The translations under genes were made by a program, and so were the position numbers. 64,000 nucleotides of DNA from Anaerolineales bacterium (GTDB taxonomy: Bacteria; Chloroflexota; Anaerolineae; Anaerolineales; Villigracilaceae): NCBI GenBank assembly GCA_019187665.1, contig JABARH010000036.1, forward strand, positions 1 through 64,000, given 5' to 3'. The stretch's first letter is position 1; every line of letters starts with the position of its first letter. The notes beneath the pieces were generated by a model. The model saw only the letters and a list, made by a program, of their open reading frames with translations. It was not told where the DNA came from and made no database searches. Shown in pieces: positions 33,141 through 41,581 of the stretch.

Positions 33141-34340
33141 ATGGAATTTGAACAGATCATCAAACGCATTGACCTGCTGGAAAAGCAGAACCGCAAGGAT
33201 AAGGAAAACTCCACAGCGACCGAGAAACGGCTCGATGCGCTGGAGACCACCCTCGACGCACTGCTCAAACAGGTCAAGACTCTTTCAAAAGAGATTTCGG
33301 AGATCTCCTCCACCGCCTCGCGCCTGAACCAGTTCGAAGATATCTTCACCCGCCAGCGCGCCGACACTGTCGCCTCCATCGCCGATGTGGATAAGAAAGC
33401 CCAGAAGCGCGAAAAGGATATCGCCGACCGTTACCAAAGCCAGATCGAAAAGTTACACAAGGGTATCGAAGATGTTCGCAAACTATCCGACACCAGCGAC
33501 ATCCGTAAACAATTGAAGGATAAAACCACGGAGGAGATTCGCGTCACGCAGGCGCTCACGGACCTGAAGGCGCGCGTGGAGAACATGGTCGAGATCCACG
33601 ATACGCTTCAGCGCGCGCAGAAAGCCGGCGACGAAGTTCGCAGGCAGGACATTAAGCGCATGGCGGATATCGCCGGCGACATCATCCCGCTGAAAAAACG
33701 TCTCGACGAAACGCGCGACAAAATGCAGTTGAACATTGACGCCTTGCGCAACGTGGAAAACCGCATGAACGAACTGCTGGCAAGCGAATCGGAGCGCAAA
33801 CAGTCGCAGGGAGTCTTCATCGAACAGCAGACCCGCGCCCAGATCGAACGCGACCGCGCGATGAAGGAATGGAATGCCCGCGTGGACGAATTTAAAAAAC
33901 AGGCGGGCGCGCTCGACTCGCAATTGCAAGCCGCCGAGGACGCCACCAAAGCCGCCAAACGCGCGCAGGATTCCTTCACCGAGATCACCCAAAAACTCGA
34001 ACGACGCATCAACGAAATTTCCGAAATGCAACGACTCGCCGAAGAACGCGCCCGCCAGGATTGGACCTCCTTCAAAGCCGACGACCAGAAGCGCTGGACC
34101 TCGCTGACCCTCACACAGGATGAGTCCATCCGCGAATTGCGCGCCGCCATGCAGACCGCCGTCACGCGCGTGGACGCGATGGATGAGCCCATTCAAACCG
34201 TGCAAGATCAACTGCATCAGACCACCGAAGCCACCGAACGCCAATTACAAGAGTTGATGAACTGGGCGCATGAATGGCTGACCGGCTACGAACGCATCAT
34301 GGGTCACGGCAAGAAGACAACCAAGTCGAAGAGCAAGTAA
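33141..34340 (+). CDS. long coiled-coil protein of unknown function
   Basis: A 399-residue, highly charged, almost entirely heptad-patterned protein with no signal peptide or membrane helix. The start EFEQIIKRIDLLEKQNRKDK and inner segments such as RTKRAQDSFTEITQKLERRINEISEM-like repeats suggest one continuous coiled coil, with a basic Lys-rich tail (GKKTTKSKSK). It may be a cytoskeletal or scaffold protein; no family is recognised. GGAG precedes the ATG. It stands alone between a MITE-bearing promoter and a tandem-repeat spacer. Confidence 0.75.
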   Translation: MEFEQIIKRIDLLEKQNRKDKENSTATEKRLDALETTLDALLKQVKTLSKEISEISSTASRLNQFEDIFTRQRADTVASIADVDKKAQKREKDIADRYQSQIEKLHKGIEDVRKLSDTSDIRKQLKDKTTEEIRVTQALTDLKARVENMVEIHDTLQRAQKAGDEVRRQDIKRMADIAGDIIPLKKRLDETRDKMQLNIDALRNVENRMNELLASESERKQSQGVFIEQQTRAQIERDRAMKEWNARVDEFKKQAGALDSQLQAAEDATKAAKRAQDSFTEITQKLERRINEISEMQRLAEERARQDWTSFKADDQKRWTSLTLTQDESIRELRAAMQTAVTRVDAMDEPIQTVQDQLHQTTEATERQLQELMNWAHEWLTGYERIMGHGKKTTKSKSK

Positions 34341-34361
34341 GGCGCGGCAAGTACACCGGTA

Positions 34362-34497
34362 GATACGTAAACAGGTACACAGGTACACAGGTACACAGGT
34401 AGACACGTACTCAGGTCGTAACTTGTAACTTGTAACTTGCAACCCGTAACTTGTAACCCGTAACTTGCAACCCGTATCTTGCAACCCGCAACTCACC
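34362..34497. repeat. two short tandem-repeat arrays
   Basis: First an array of ACAGGTAC-type 8-mers (about 34376-34415), then an array of GTAACTTG(T/C)AAC(C)-type units up to the selB promoter. The 18-mer GTACACAGGTACACAGGT of the first array also occurs twice inside the hydroxylase gene at 57772-60819. Confidence 0.85.
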
Positions 34498-34503
34498 TAT
34501 AAA
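34498..34503 (+). promoter_or_regulatory. -10 box TATAAA of selB, leaderless start
   Basis: TATAAA ends 5 nt before the selB ATG. The -35 region falls in the tandem array (TTGCAA at 34479-34484 is at a poor distance). Confidence 0.5.
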
Positions 34504-34508
34504 TTCAA

Positions 34509-36380
34509 ATGCGCGTTATCGGAACCGCAGGCCATGTTGACCATGGCAAATCCACACTCATCGCCGCACTCACGGGGATTCACCCCGACCGCTTGAAAGA
34601 GGAGCGCGAGCGCGAGATGACGATTGACCTCGGCTTCGGCTGGCTCACACTTCCGAACGGCGAGGAAGTCGGCATCGTAGACGTGCCAGGCCACCGCGAC
34701 TTCATCGAAAATATGCTGGCTGGCATCGGGGGCATAGACGCGGTCATGCTGGTCGTCGCCGCCGACGAAGGCGTCATGCCGCAGACGCGCGAACACCTCG
34801 CCATCATTGACCTGTTGCAGATTCCCACCGGGCTGATCGCGCTGACCAAGACCGACCTCGCCCCAGACTCCGACTGGATCGGGTTGCTCGAAACGGACAT
34901 TCGCGCCGCCCTGAGCGGAACTGCCCTCGCCGGCGCGCCCATCATGCGAGTCTCCGCAAAAAATAAAACGGGACTCGATCAACTGATTGCCAGTCTCCAA
35001 TTGCTTCTTCAAAACCACCCCGCGCGCCTCGATCTCAACCGTCCGCGCCTGCCGATTGACCGCGTCTTCACCATGAGCGGATTCGGCACGGTTGTGACCG
35101 GCACATTGACCGACGGTTCATTCTCCGTCGGCGACGAAGTGGAGATTCTTCCCAGCGGACTCGGCGGGCGCGTGCGCGGCTTGCAGACGCACAAGAAAAA
35201 AGAGGCGCGCGCCGCGCCCGGCTCGCGCACAGCCATGAACATATCGGGCATCGCGGTCGAACAGGTTCGGCGCGGCGAGACGGTTGTCCATCCGGGGCAG
35301 TATCAATCCACCAGGAGACTCGATGTCCGATTGCGCCTGCTCAACGATGTCTCTGCGCCGCTGAAACATTCCGACGAAGTTAAAGTTTTTTTAGGAACGG
35401 CGGAGACGATCGCCAGCGCGCGCATCCTCGGCGCGGAGGAACTTGCGCCCGGTCATGCAGGCTGGATTCAACTCGAACTGCGCGATTCACTGGTCGCGGT
35501 GCGCGGCGACCGCTTCATCGTGCGCCGTCCCTCGCCCGGCGAGACGCTCGGCGGAGGGCTGGTCGTTGACCCGCAACCGAAAGGACGCCACAAACGATTC
35601 GACGAGTCGCTCTTGAAATCGCTTGAGTCGCTGGCGCAAGGTTCGCCCGCAGATTTGTTGCTCGAAGCGGCGCTCACCCTGGGCGCGGCGACCCTAAAAG
35701 AGATCGTCTCGCGTTCGCGATTAGAGTCCGAGCCAGCCAAGCAAGCGCAGGAGGAACTGCTCCGCAATGGGCGGTTGATTCCGCTGGATGAGACTCTCGT
35801 CATTGCCGCGCCGCTGTGGAATGACCTGCAAGCAAAAACGATTCAGATCGTGGGCGAATATCACAAAAGCGCTCCACTGCGAAAGGGAATCCCGCGCGAG
35901 GAACTCAAAAGCAAATTAAAATTATCCCCGCGCATCTTCAACGCCCTCATGGCACAATATGCAAGCCGCACTCTCCTTGAAGACTCCAACGCCTTCCTAT
36001 CCCTGCCCGGACACAAGGTCACGTTCGAGGCGGCGGATCAAGTCAACATCGAGAGGTTGATGCGGAGATTCGAGGCGAGTCCGTTCGCGACGCCAAGCAT
36101 GAAGGAATGTCAGGCAGAAGTCGGCGAAGACGTCCTCAACGCCTTGATCGAGATGGGCGGGTTGACTCCGGTTTCGGTGGAGGTTGTTTTTCGCACAAAC
36201 GATTACGAGGCGATGATTGAAAAAGTTAAATCCGCGTTGAATCAAAAGGACCAGGTAACACTGGCTGAACTGCGCGACCGGTTCGGCACAACGCGCAAGT
36301 ACGCGCAGGCTCTGCTCGAGCATCTCGACGCGATCGGCGTGACCGTGCGCGAGGGCGATGCGCGCAGGTTGAGAAAATGA
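34509..36380 (+). CDS. selB: selenocysteine-specific elongation factor SelB
   Basis: A 623-residue GTPase that delivers Sec-tRNA to UGA codons by binding a SECIS hairpin. The G domain has GTAGHVDHGKST (5-16), DVPGHRDFI and LTKTDL. EF-Tu-like domains follow (VFTMSGFGTVVTGTL). The C-terminal ~230 residues hold the winged-helix repeats that bind SECIS (GIPREELKSKL, VTLAELRDRFGTTRKYAQALLEHLD). Length is normal. selA, selC and selD are not in the window, so they should be elsewhere. Its stop overlaps the start of a histidine kinase gene (ATGA). Confidence 0.95.
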   Translation: MRVIGTAGHVDHGKSTLIAALTGIHPDRLKEEREREMTIDLGFGWLTLPNGEEVGIVDVPGHRDFIENMLAGIGGIDAVMLVVAADEGVMPQTREHLAIIDLLQIPTGLIALTKTDLAPDSDWIGLLETDIRAALSGTALAGAPIMRVSAKNKTGLDQLIASLQLLLQNHPARLDLNRPRLPIDRVFTMSGFGTVVTGTLTDGSFSVGDEVEILPSGLGGRVRGLQTHKKKEARAAPGSRTAMNISGIAVEQVRRGETVVHPGQYQSTRRLDVRLRLLNDVSAPLKHSDEVKVFLGTAETIASARILGAEELAPGHAGWIQLELRDSLVAVRGDRFIVRRPSPGETLGGGLVVDPQPKGRHKRFDESLLKSLESLAQGSPADLLLEAALTLGAATLKEIVSRSRLESEPAKQAQEELLRNGRLIPLDETLVIAAPLWNDLQAKTIQIVGEYHKSAPLRKGIPREELKSKLKLSPRIFNALMAQYASRTLLEDSNAFLSLPGHKVTFEAADQVNIERLMRRFEASPFATPSMKECQAEVGEDVLNALIEMGGLTPVSVEVVFRTNDYEAMIEKVKSALNQKDQVTLAELRDRFGTTRKYAQALLEHLDAIGVTVREGDARRLRK

Positions 36381-38056
36381 ACGCACTATTTTCCATGTTC
36401 AAACGCTGGCTGACCCCGCCCGTGTTCGAGGATGACGCGCAGACGAATCGGGCGTACATTCTGCACGTGATTCTTTGGGCGCTGGTCGCGGTGCCGGTTC
36501 CCTATTTGATCTATTCGTTTTTCAAAACGCCGGAACAGATGGGGCGCGTTCTGGCGCAGTCCCTTTTTGGCGAGGCGGCGAACATCATCGCGCTGTACAT
36601 TCTCCGGCGCGGGCAGGTGCAGGCGGCGTCCATTTTGCAGGCGGGGTTATTCTGGCTCTTCTTAACCGTCACTTCGTTCACCGGCGGAGGCGTGCAATCC
36701 GAAGCGTATCTGCTCGGATACAGCATTGTGATCGTGATCGCCGGCATCCTGCTGGGCGGGCGCGGAGCGTCCATCTTCACGGCGTTATCGCTGGCGTCCG
36801 GCGCGTTAATGATGTTCGCCTATTCTCAGGGAAGGCTCTCGCCCGAATTTAAAAGCTCCGCGTCAACGACCTGGATTGTCAGTCTTTTATTTTTTCCAGT
36901 GGTTGCCATTTTACAGCACCTCGCTTCGGGAACCCTGCGCAGCGCCCTGCGCCGTGCGCGCAGGAGCGAGGAACGCTACCGCCTGATCTCGCGCGTCAGC
37001 AGTGATTACGTTTTCTCCTCGCGCGAAGACGCGCACGGCATCCTGCAATTGGAATGGGTGGCGGGCGCGTTCGAAACCATCACAGGATATACCTATGAAG
37101 AATACGTGGCGAACGGCGGCTGGCGTGCACACATCCATCCCGATGACCTGGCAAAAGATTTAGCCGATACAAATACGATTAAAACGAATCAGCCCGTCGT
37201 TACCGAGATCCGCTTCCGCCGCAAGGACCGCTCATTGCGCTGGGCGCGCGTGTATGCACATCCCGTCTGGGATGAAGCCGCGCGGCGCGTGACGGGCATC
37301 GTCGGCGCGGTGCAGGACATCACCGAACAAAAACAGATCGAAGCCGACCGCGAGTCGCTCATCCGCGAACTGGAGGCGAAGAACGCCGAACTGGAGCGCT
37401 TCACGTACACCGTCTCGCACGATTTGAAAAGTCCGATCATCACCATCAAGGGCTTCCTCGGCTACGTGGAAAAAGACGCGCGCGAGGGCAATCTGGACAT
37501 GCTTGCCTCGAGCATCCAACGCGTCAACAAAGCCGCCGACAAAATGCAGGAACTGCTCAACGACCTGCTCGAACTTTCGCGCATCGGGCGTTTGATGAAC
37601 CCGCCCAGCGATGTGCCGTTTGGACAGATCGTCCGCGAGGCGCTGGAGATGTTGCACGGCGCGCTGGACGCGAAACGTGTGCGCGTGAAGATTCAGGAAG
37701 TTCTGCCCTCCGTCCGCGGCGACCGCGTGCGACTGACCGAGGTGGTTCAAAACCTTGTCGAGAACGCCGTCAAATTCATGGGAGACCAGCCCGCGCCCAT
37801 GATTCAAATCGGCGCACAGGGACTCGAAAATGGCAAGCCGATATTTTTCGTGCGCGACAACGGTCAGGGCTTCGATCCGCAATTTGCCGAACGCATCTTC
37901 GGTCTCTTCAACAAACTCGACCCGCACAGCGAAGGCACCGGCATCGGCTTGACGCTCGTCAAGCGCATCGTAGAATTTCACGGCGGGAGGATCTGGGCTG
38001 AATCCACGCCGGGGCAAGGCGCGGCATTTTATTTCACGTTGCCAATTACATCTTAA
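36377..38056 (+). CDS. membrane sensor histidine kinase with PAS domain
   Basis: A 559-residue kinase. About six hydrophobic segments fill residues 15-185. A PAS domain (~200-320, with PEDLAKDLADTN-like PAC end WDEAARRVTGIVGAVQDITEQK) is followed by a short coiled coil, HisKA with His348 in TVSHDLKSPIITI, and a HATPase domain (NLVENAVKFMG, VRDNGQGFD, EGTGIGLTLVKRIVEFHGG). All catalytic motifs are intact. The signal is unknown. No response regulator is adjacent; an orphan regulator lies at 42182-42568. Start coupling to selB is unusual and may only reflect compact packing. Confidence 0.93.
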   Translation: MNALFSMFKRWLTPPVFEDDAQTNRAYILHVILWALVAVPVPYLIYSFFKTPEQMGRVLAQSLFGEAANIIALYILRRGQVQAASILQAGLFWLFLTVTSFTGGGVQSEAYLLGYSIVIVIAGILLGGRGASIFTALSLASGALMMFAYSQGRLSPEFKSSASTTWIVSLLFFPVVAILQHLASGTLRSALRRARRSEERYRLISRVSSDYVFSSREDAHGILQLEWVAGAFETITGYTYEEYVANGGWRAHIHPDDLAKDLADTNTIKTNQPVVTEIRFRRKDRSLRWARVYAHPVWDEAARRVTGIVGAVQDITEQKQIEADRESLIRELEAKNAELERFTYTVSHDLKSPIITIKGFLGYVEKDAREGNLDMLASSIQRVNKAADKMQELLNDLLELSRIGRLMNPPSDVPFGQIVREALEMLHGALDAKRVRVKIQEVLPSVRGDRVRLTEVVQNLVENAVKFMGDQPAPMIQIGAQGLENGKPIFFVRDNGQGFDPQFAERIFGLFNKLDPHSEGTGIGLTLVKRIVEFHGGRIWAESTPGQGAAFYFTLPITS

Positions 38057-38071
38057 AGAGCTTTTCTTAAA

Positions 38072-38105
38072 CAGGACTTACGCAAAACCTTGCGTAAGGC
38101 GCGTT
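38072..38105. repeat. MITE family 1, solitary end fragment
   Basis: CAGGACTTACGCAAAACC, then TTGCGTAAGGCGCG: one terminus plus the adjoining inner arm of family 1. The rest is missing. It lies 16 bp after the kinase stop. Confidence 0.65.
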
Positions 38106-38129
38106 CTCTCAAATCAATCAGGAGCAACC

Positions 38130-38798
38130 ATGTGCGGACGATTTACCTTAACCGTTAACCCAGCCGACCTGCAAGAAGTTTTTCCCGGCTTCGCCTTCCC
38201 CGAACTCTTTGCGCCGCGTTTCAACATCGCGCCGACGCAGGCAGTCCTTGCCATTCCCAATAACGGAAAAAACACGGCGGACTTTTTCATGTGGGGGCTG
38301 ATCCCCTCGTGGTCGAAAGACCCGTCCATCGGAAACAGGCTGATCAACGCGCGCGCCGAAACACTGGCAGAGAAACCATCCTTCCGCGGCGGATTTAAAT
38401 ATAAACGCTGTCTCATCCTCGCCGACGGATTCTACGAATGGAAAAGCGTACCCGGATCGAAAACGAAGATTCCCCATTTCATCTTCCTCAAAAACCGCGA
38501 GCCGTTCGCCTTCGCCGGTCTATGGGACGAGTGGCATTCGCCCGATGGCGGCTCTATCCGCTCGGCAACGATCATCACTACCGAACCGAACGAGCTAATG
38601 GCATCCATCCACAACCGCATGCCTGTCATCCTGCACCCGCGCGACTACTCCCGCTGGCTGGACACATCGCCTCAGACTCCCGCGAACCTGTCCCCCCTGC
38701 TCCGTCCCTTCCCTGCGGACGACATGTCCGCGCACGCGGTCGGCACGCTGGTCAACAGTCCCGCCAACGACCGCGCCGAGTTGGTCGTGCCAGCCTGA
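38130..38798 (+). CDS. SRAP-family abasic-site protein (YedK/HMCES)
   Basis: A 222-residue protein that crosslinks to abasic sites in single-stranded DNA to protect them. Catalytic Cys2 (MCGRFT), Asn32 in FNIAPTQ, Glu103 in DGFYEWK and His161 in IHNRMPVIL are all present. Cys2 requires removal of Met1, which fixes the start. AGGAG precedes the ATG. It is a single-gene unit of normal length for the family. No SOS box was seen at its promoter. Confidence 0.95.
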   Translation: MCGRFTLTVNPADLQEVFPGFAFPELFAPRFNIAPTQAVLAIPNNGKNTADFFMWGLIPSWSKDPSIGNRLINARAETLAEKPSFRGGFKYKRCLILADGFYEWKSVPGSKTKIPHFIFLKNREPFAFAGLWDEWHSPDGGSIRSATIITTEPNELMASIHNRMPVILHPRDYSRWLDTSPQTPANLSPLLRPFPADDMSAHAVGTLVNSPANDRAELVVPA

Positions 38799-38830
38799 GA
38801 CCGCATGTTAACCCCGGATAAGACTTGCGC

Positions 38831-38859
38831 TTGACTCGCCAATTTGCCTTTGTTATCAT
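38831..38859 (+). promoter_or_regulatory. promoter of the LysM-M23 gene, leaderless
   Basis: TTGACT, 17-nt spacer, TATCAT, then 6 nt to the ATG. A clean promoter with no room for a ribosome binding site. Confidence 0.75.
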
Positions 38860-38865
38860 GCCAGC

Positions 38866-40083
38866 ATGAATTCTGAATTTCGCGAAGACGCCCCGCAGGC
38901 AGAACCTCAAAACGAAAAACGCCCGGCGGAATACGCCCCCAAACAAAAAACACGATCAAGAAATCCGCTGACGGAATGGACAAACGCCCTGCTTGGGCTG
39001 GGCTTGGGCGAATCGCTTCTGCGCGTCGGGACAACGGCTCTGTCGTTGCTGTTGATCGCGGCCGCCATTGCCTTGCTGCGCGCCTACAATCAGGAAGTCC
39101 CCTTTAAGTTTCGGGCGCGGCTGGCCTTTGCCGTCGGTCCGACCGCCACCCCATTGATTGACCCCGGCCTGTTTCCGCCCCCGCTCGAGACCGGCATACC
39201 CGGCGTCGCCCGCGCAGCAGACGACCACACCAATATTCCCACCCGCCCCCGGCAGGAAATCATCAAATACACGGTTGTCGAAGGCGACTCGGTCTTCGGC
39301 ATCGCCGAAAAATTCGGCCTTCAGCCGGAGACAATTCTGTGGGGCAACTACACCGTCCTCGCAGACGACCCGCACGGACTCTATCCCGGCCAGGAGTTGA
39401 ACATCCTGCCTGTGAATGGCGTGTACTACCAATGGCTCGGCGGGTCCACAACCTTTGCCGATTGGGCGGCATTCTTCGGCGTAACTCCTGCCGACATCAT
39501 CGAATACCCCGGCAACCACTTCAATCTCGAAGCCATCGGCGACTACAACAGCCCGAACATCGAACAAGGCCTCTGGCTAATCATCCCTGGCGGCGAACGT
39601 GAACTCATCTCATGGTCTGCGCCACTCGGCCTGACGCGAGATAATCCTGCCATCGCCACCGAAATGGGACCCGGCGCGTGCGGCTCGATCTCCGGCGGCG
39701 TGTCTGGCTACGGTACGTTCATTTGGCCGGCCAACAAACACTACCTCTCCGGCTACAACTACCAACCGCCCATACACTGGGGCATTGACATTGCCGGCAA
39801 CCTTGGCGAAGGAGTCTATGCTTCAGATGCGGGCGTGGTAGTCTACGCAGGCTGGAACAAGTACGGCTATGGCAACATGATCATGATCGATCACGGCACC
39901 GGTTTTCAAACCCTCTATGCTCACCTCGAGCAGATCTATGTCGGCTGCGGGCAAAGCGTCGGCCAGGGCGACCCGATCGGCGCCATCGGCTCGACCGGCA
40001 AATCCTCCGGCGCGCACTTGCACTTCGAGATTCGCACCACCACCTATTTTGTGAATCCGTGGGATTATTTACCTCCACCATAA
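38866..40083 (+). CDS. membrane-anchored LysM and M23 peptidase protein
   Basis: A 405-residue protein: a charged cytoplasmic N-terminus (~45 residues), one membrane helix (TALSLLLIAAAIALLRAY), a LysM domain (~130-185: YTVVEGDSVFGIAEKFGLQPETILWGN and YPGQELNILPV), a second LysM-like stretch, and a LytM/M23 domain (~300-405) with HWGIDIA, LYAHLEQI and HLHFEIRTT. The metal ligands are intact, so cell-wall or envelope hydrolysis is expected. It is transcribed alone from a leaderless promoter. Confidence 0.9.
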   Translation: MNSEFREDAPQAEPQNEKRPAEYAPKQKTRSRNPLTEWTNALLGLGLGESLLRVGTTALSLLLIAAAIALLRAYNQEVPFKFRARLAFAVGPTATPLIDPGLFPPPLETGIPGVARAADDHTNIPTRPRQEIIKYTVVEGDSVFGIAEKFGLQPETILWGNYTVLADDPHGLYPGQELNILPVNGVYYQWLGGSTTFADWAAFFGVTPADIIEYPGNHFNLEAIGDYNSPNIEQGLWLIIPGGERELISWSAPLGLTRDNPAIATEMGPGACGSISGGVSGYGTFIWPANKHYLSGYNYQPPIHWGIDIAGNLGEGVYASDAGVVVYAGWNKYGYGNMIMIDHGTGFQTLYAHLEQIYVGCGQSVGQGDPIGAIGSTGKSSGAHLHFEIRTTTYFVNPWDYLPPP

Positions 40084-40089
40084 AATCAT

Positions 40090-40187
40090 TAACCGCGCAG
40101 CACGCCACACCTGCCCTGGCGGGCGGTGCCAGGGAGAACGCAAAGAAAGAATGATTTTCTTCGCGGCCTTTGCGACCTTCGCGGTTC
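40090..40187. mobile_element. palindromic element with 7-bp target duplication (family 5)
   Basis: Ends TAACCGCG and CGCGGTTC bound 98 bp; AAATCAT occurs on both sides (40083-40089 and 40188-40194). The inner part contains a piece like the core of MITE family 1 (GGGCGGTGCCAGG..AGAACGC). The left duplication overlaps the last base of the preceding stop codon. Confidence 0.65.
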
Positions 40188-40200
40188 AAATCATATATTT

Positions 40201-40353
40201 CTATGGTCTTTTCAAAGTCGCTTGACAAACCGGCGGGCTTGGAACGCGAATGCCACGAATAGGCGAATTTCGCGAATTTTCTTGGGTTTATTCGCGTCAT
40301 TCGCTGATTGGCGTAACTCGCGTTGAGGAATCTCCGACTTTGGTAAAGCCATA
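40201..40353. repeat. 153-bp dispersed repeat, copy 1
   Basis: Recurs in the same orientation at 45594-45746 with three mismatches and no gaps. It contains palindromic arms (GCGAATTTCGCG and others) and no reading frame. It lies 20 bp upstream of the tRNA-Val promoter. Confidence 0.9.
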
Positions 40354-40372
40354 CATCTATTTCAAATTAGCC

Positions 40373-40401
40373 TTGCGAAAGCAAAAAGCCTCGGCTATAA
40401 T
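40373..40401 (+). promoter_or_regulatory. tRNA-Val promoter
   Basis: TTGCGA, 17-nt spacer, TATAAT, 12 nt before the tRNA. Confidence 0.75.
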
Positions 40402-40413
40402 CCCCGTCGCTTC

Positions 40414-40487
40414 GGTCTCATAGTTCAGTTGGTTAGAACGCACCGTTCACATCGGTGAGGTCACTGGTTCGAGTCCAGTTGAGACCA
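40414..40487 (+). tRNA. tRNA-Val (anticodon CAC)
   Basis: A 74-nt cloverleaf: acceptor GGTCTCA/TGAGACC, D stem GTTC/GAAC, anticodon stem CACCG/CGGTG with loop TTCACAT (anticodon CAC, reading GUG), and T arm ACTGG-TTCGAGT-CCAGT. The discriminator is A; CCA is not encoded and must be added. It is a single-gene transcript with its own promoter and terminator. Confidence 0.97.
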
Positions 40488-40490
40488 CTA

Positions 40491-40523
40491 AAAACCAGGT
40501 TTCTCAGAGGAACCTGGTTTTTC
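40491..40523 (+). terminator. terminator of tRNA-Val
   Basis: AAAACCAGGTT/AACCTGGTTTT, an 11-bp stem with a 9-nt loop, followed by TTC. Confidence 0.8.
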
Positions 40524-40541
40524 GTTCACGATTTCTTTAGT

Positions 40542-40547
40542 TATAAT
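40542..40547 (+). promoter_or_regulatory. -10 box TATAAT of the sigma factor gene, leaderless start
   Basis: TATAAT lies 9 nt before the ATG. No good -35 hexamer is visible, so another factor or the sigma itself may help. Confidence 0.5.
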
Positions 40548-40556
40548 CACCAGACC

Positions 40557-41195
40557 ATGCCTGCCCGCACCAACGAACAATGGATCGCTGATCTGCAAAC
40601 CGAAGGTCCCGCGCGCGAAGCCGCGCTGGAGGATCTGCGCGCGGTTGTGGTCAGCGGCCTGCCATACGCCCTCTCGCGCTGGGTCTCCTCCAGCGATCCA
40701 CAGTTCAACTTCCTCGTGGAGGAGGTCGCGCAGGAGACTCTCCTCCGCGCCTTGAGCCGTCTGCACACCTTCGAGGGGCGCAGTCAATTCACCACCTGGG
40801 TCCACAAGATCGCCATACGCATCGCGCTCTCCGAACTGCGCCGCAAACGCTGGCGGGATTCATCGCTTGACGAACTGATGGATGACGAAGAATCTCCCGC
40901 CCCCGAAAGCCTGCTCGAAGATGCCGGCGCAGGCCCGGAACGCTCGGTGGAGCGCGCCGACATGCTGTCCCGCGTGAGGCGCATCATCACCGAGGAACTC
41001 ACCGAACGTCAGCGTCAGGCTCTCATCATGCTCGGCATCCAGGGGCTGCCCATGGAGGAGGTCGCGGCGAATCTCAACACCAACCGCAACGCGCTCTACA
41101 AACTGCTCCACGATGCCCGCCTGCACCTCAAAAAACGGCTCCTCCTCGATGGCCTGAACGCGCAGGATGTGCTGGCCGCCTTCGAAGAAAAGTAA
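40557..41195 (+). CDS. ECF-type RNA polymerase sigma factor
   Basis: A 212-residue sigma-70 family protein with region 2 (VEEVAQETLLRALSRLHTFEGRSQFTTWVHKIAIRIALSELRR, about 55-100, with the FTTWVHKIA signature of ECF factors) and region 4 (LTERQRQALIMLGIQGLPMEEVAANLNTNRNALYKLLHDAR, ~150-195). Regions 1 and 3 are missing, as in ECF sigmas. It would direct polymerase to a small regulon. The start is the ATG 9 nt behind TATAAT, with earlier frame lying across the tRNA terminator. A likely anti-sigma gene follows 38 bp later. Confidence 0.9.
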   Translation: MPARTNEQWIADLQTEGPAREAALEDLRAVVVSGLPYALSRWVSSSDPQFNFLVEEVAQETLLRALSRLHTFEGRSQFTTWVHKIAIRIALSELRRKRWRDSSLDELMDDEESPAPESLLEDAGAGPERSVERADMLSRVRRIITEELTERQRQALIMLGIQGLPMEEVAANLNTNRNALYKLLHDARLHLKKRLLLDGLNAQDVLAAFEEK

Positions 41196-41233
41196 GAAAT
41201 TCCGCAACCTTATCGTCAAGTGAAAAGGTTAGA

Positions 41234-41530
41234 ATGAAATTAAAAGACTGGCTGAAACAGATCGGGCGCGCGCCCAAAACCCAACGAGTCGTCCCACCCA
41301 TCAGCGATGCGGATGTGATCGGACTGATCCGCTACCTCGAGACTCATGAACTGGACTGCGAACAGGTCTTTGACGCGCTGGACCGCTTCGCCGAGATCGA
41401 AGTGCGCCACGAAGACGCCGCAAAGCTCATGCCGCTCGTGCGCGATCACCTCGATATGTGTCGCGACTGCTGCGACGAACACGACGCCCTGCTCAATGTG
41501 CTGGAAAAGCAGGACAAACAAGAACCCTGA
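41234..41530 (+). CDS. probable zinc-type anti-sigma factor
   Basis: A 98-residue soluble protein with HLDMCRDCCDEH near residues 76-87. This is the H-x3-C-x2-C motif of zinc-associated anti-sigma (ZAS/zf-HC2) domains. It lacks the membrane helix found in many, so it may be a cytoplasmic sensor. Position right after an ECF sigma gene supports that it binds and holds that sigma. The trigger is unknown; redox is common for ZAS proteins. Confidence 0.7.
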   Translation: MKLKDWLKQIGRAPKTQRVVPPISDADVIGLIRYLETHELDCEQVFDALDRFAEIEVRHEDAAKLMPLVRDHLDMCRDCCDEHDALLNVLEKQDKQEP

Positions 41531-41563
41531 ACCCCGTTTGCCCTTTTTGGAAAACGGGGTACT
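41531..41563. terminator. terminator between convergent genes
   Basis: ACCCCGTTT/AAACGGGGT, 9-bp stem with a 12-nt loop, then ACTTT. It ends the sigma/anti-sigma transcript. Confidence 0.7.
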
Positions 41564-41581
41564 TTATCTGAAGGGGCAACC

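Noticed and set aside
34362-34497. CRISPR-like array
   Set aside because: Units are 8-14 bp tandem repeats without unique spacers, and no cas genes are nearby.
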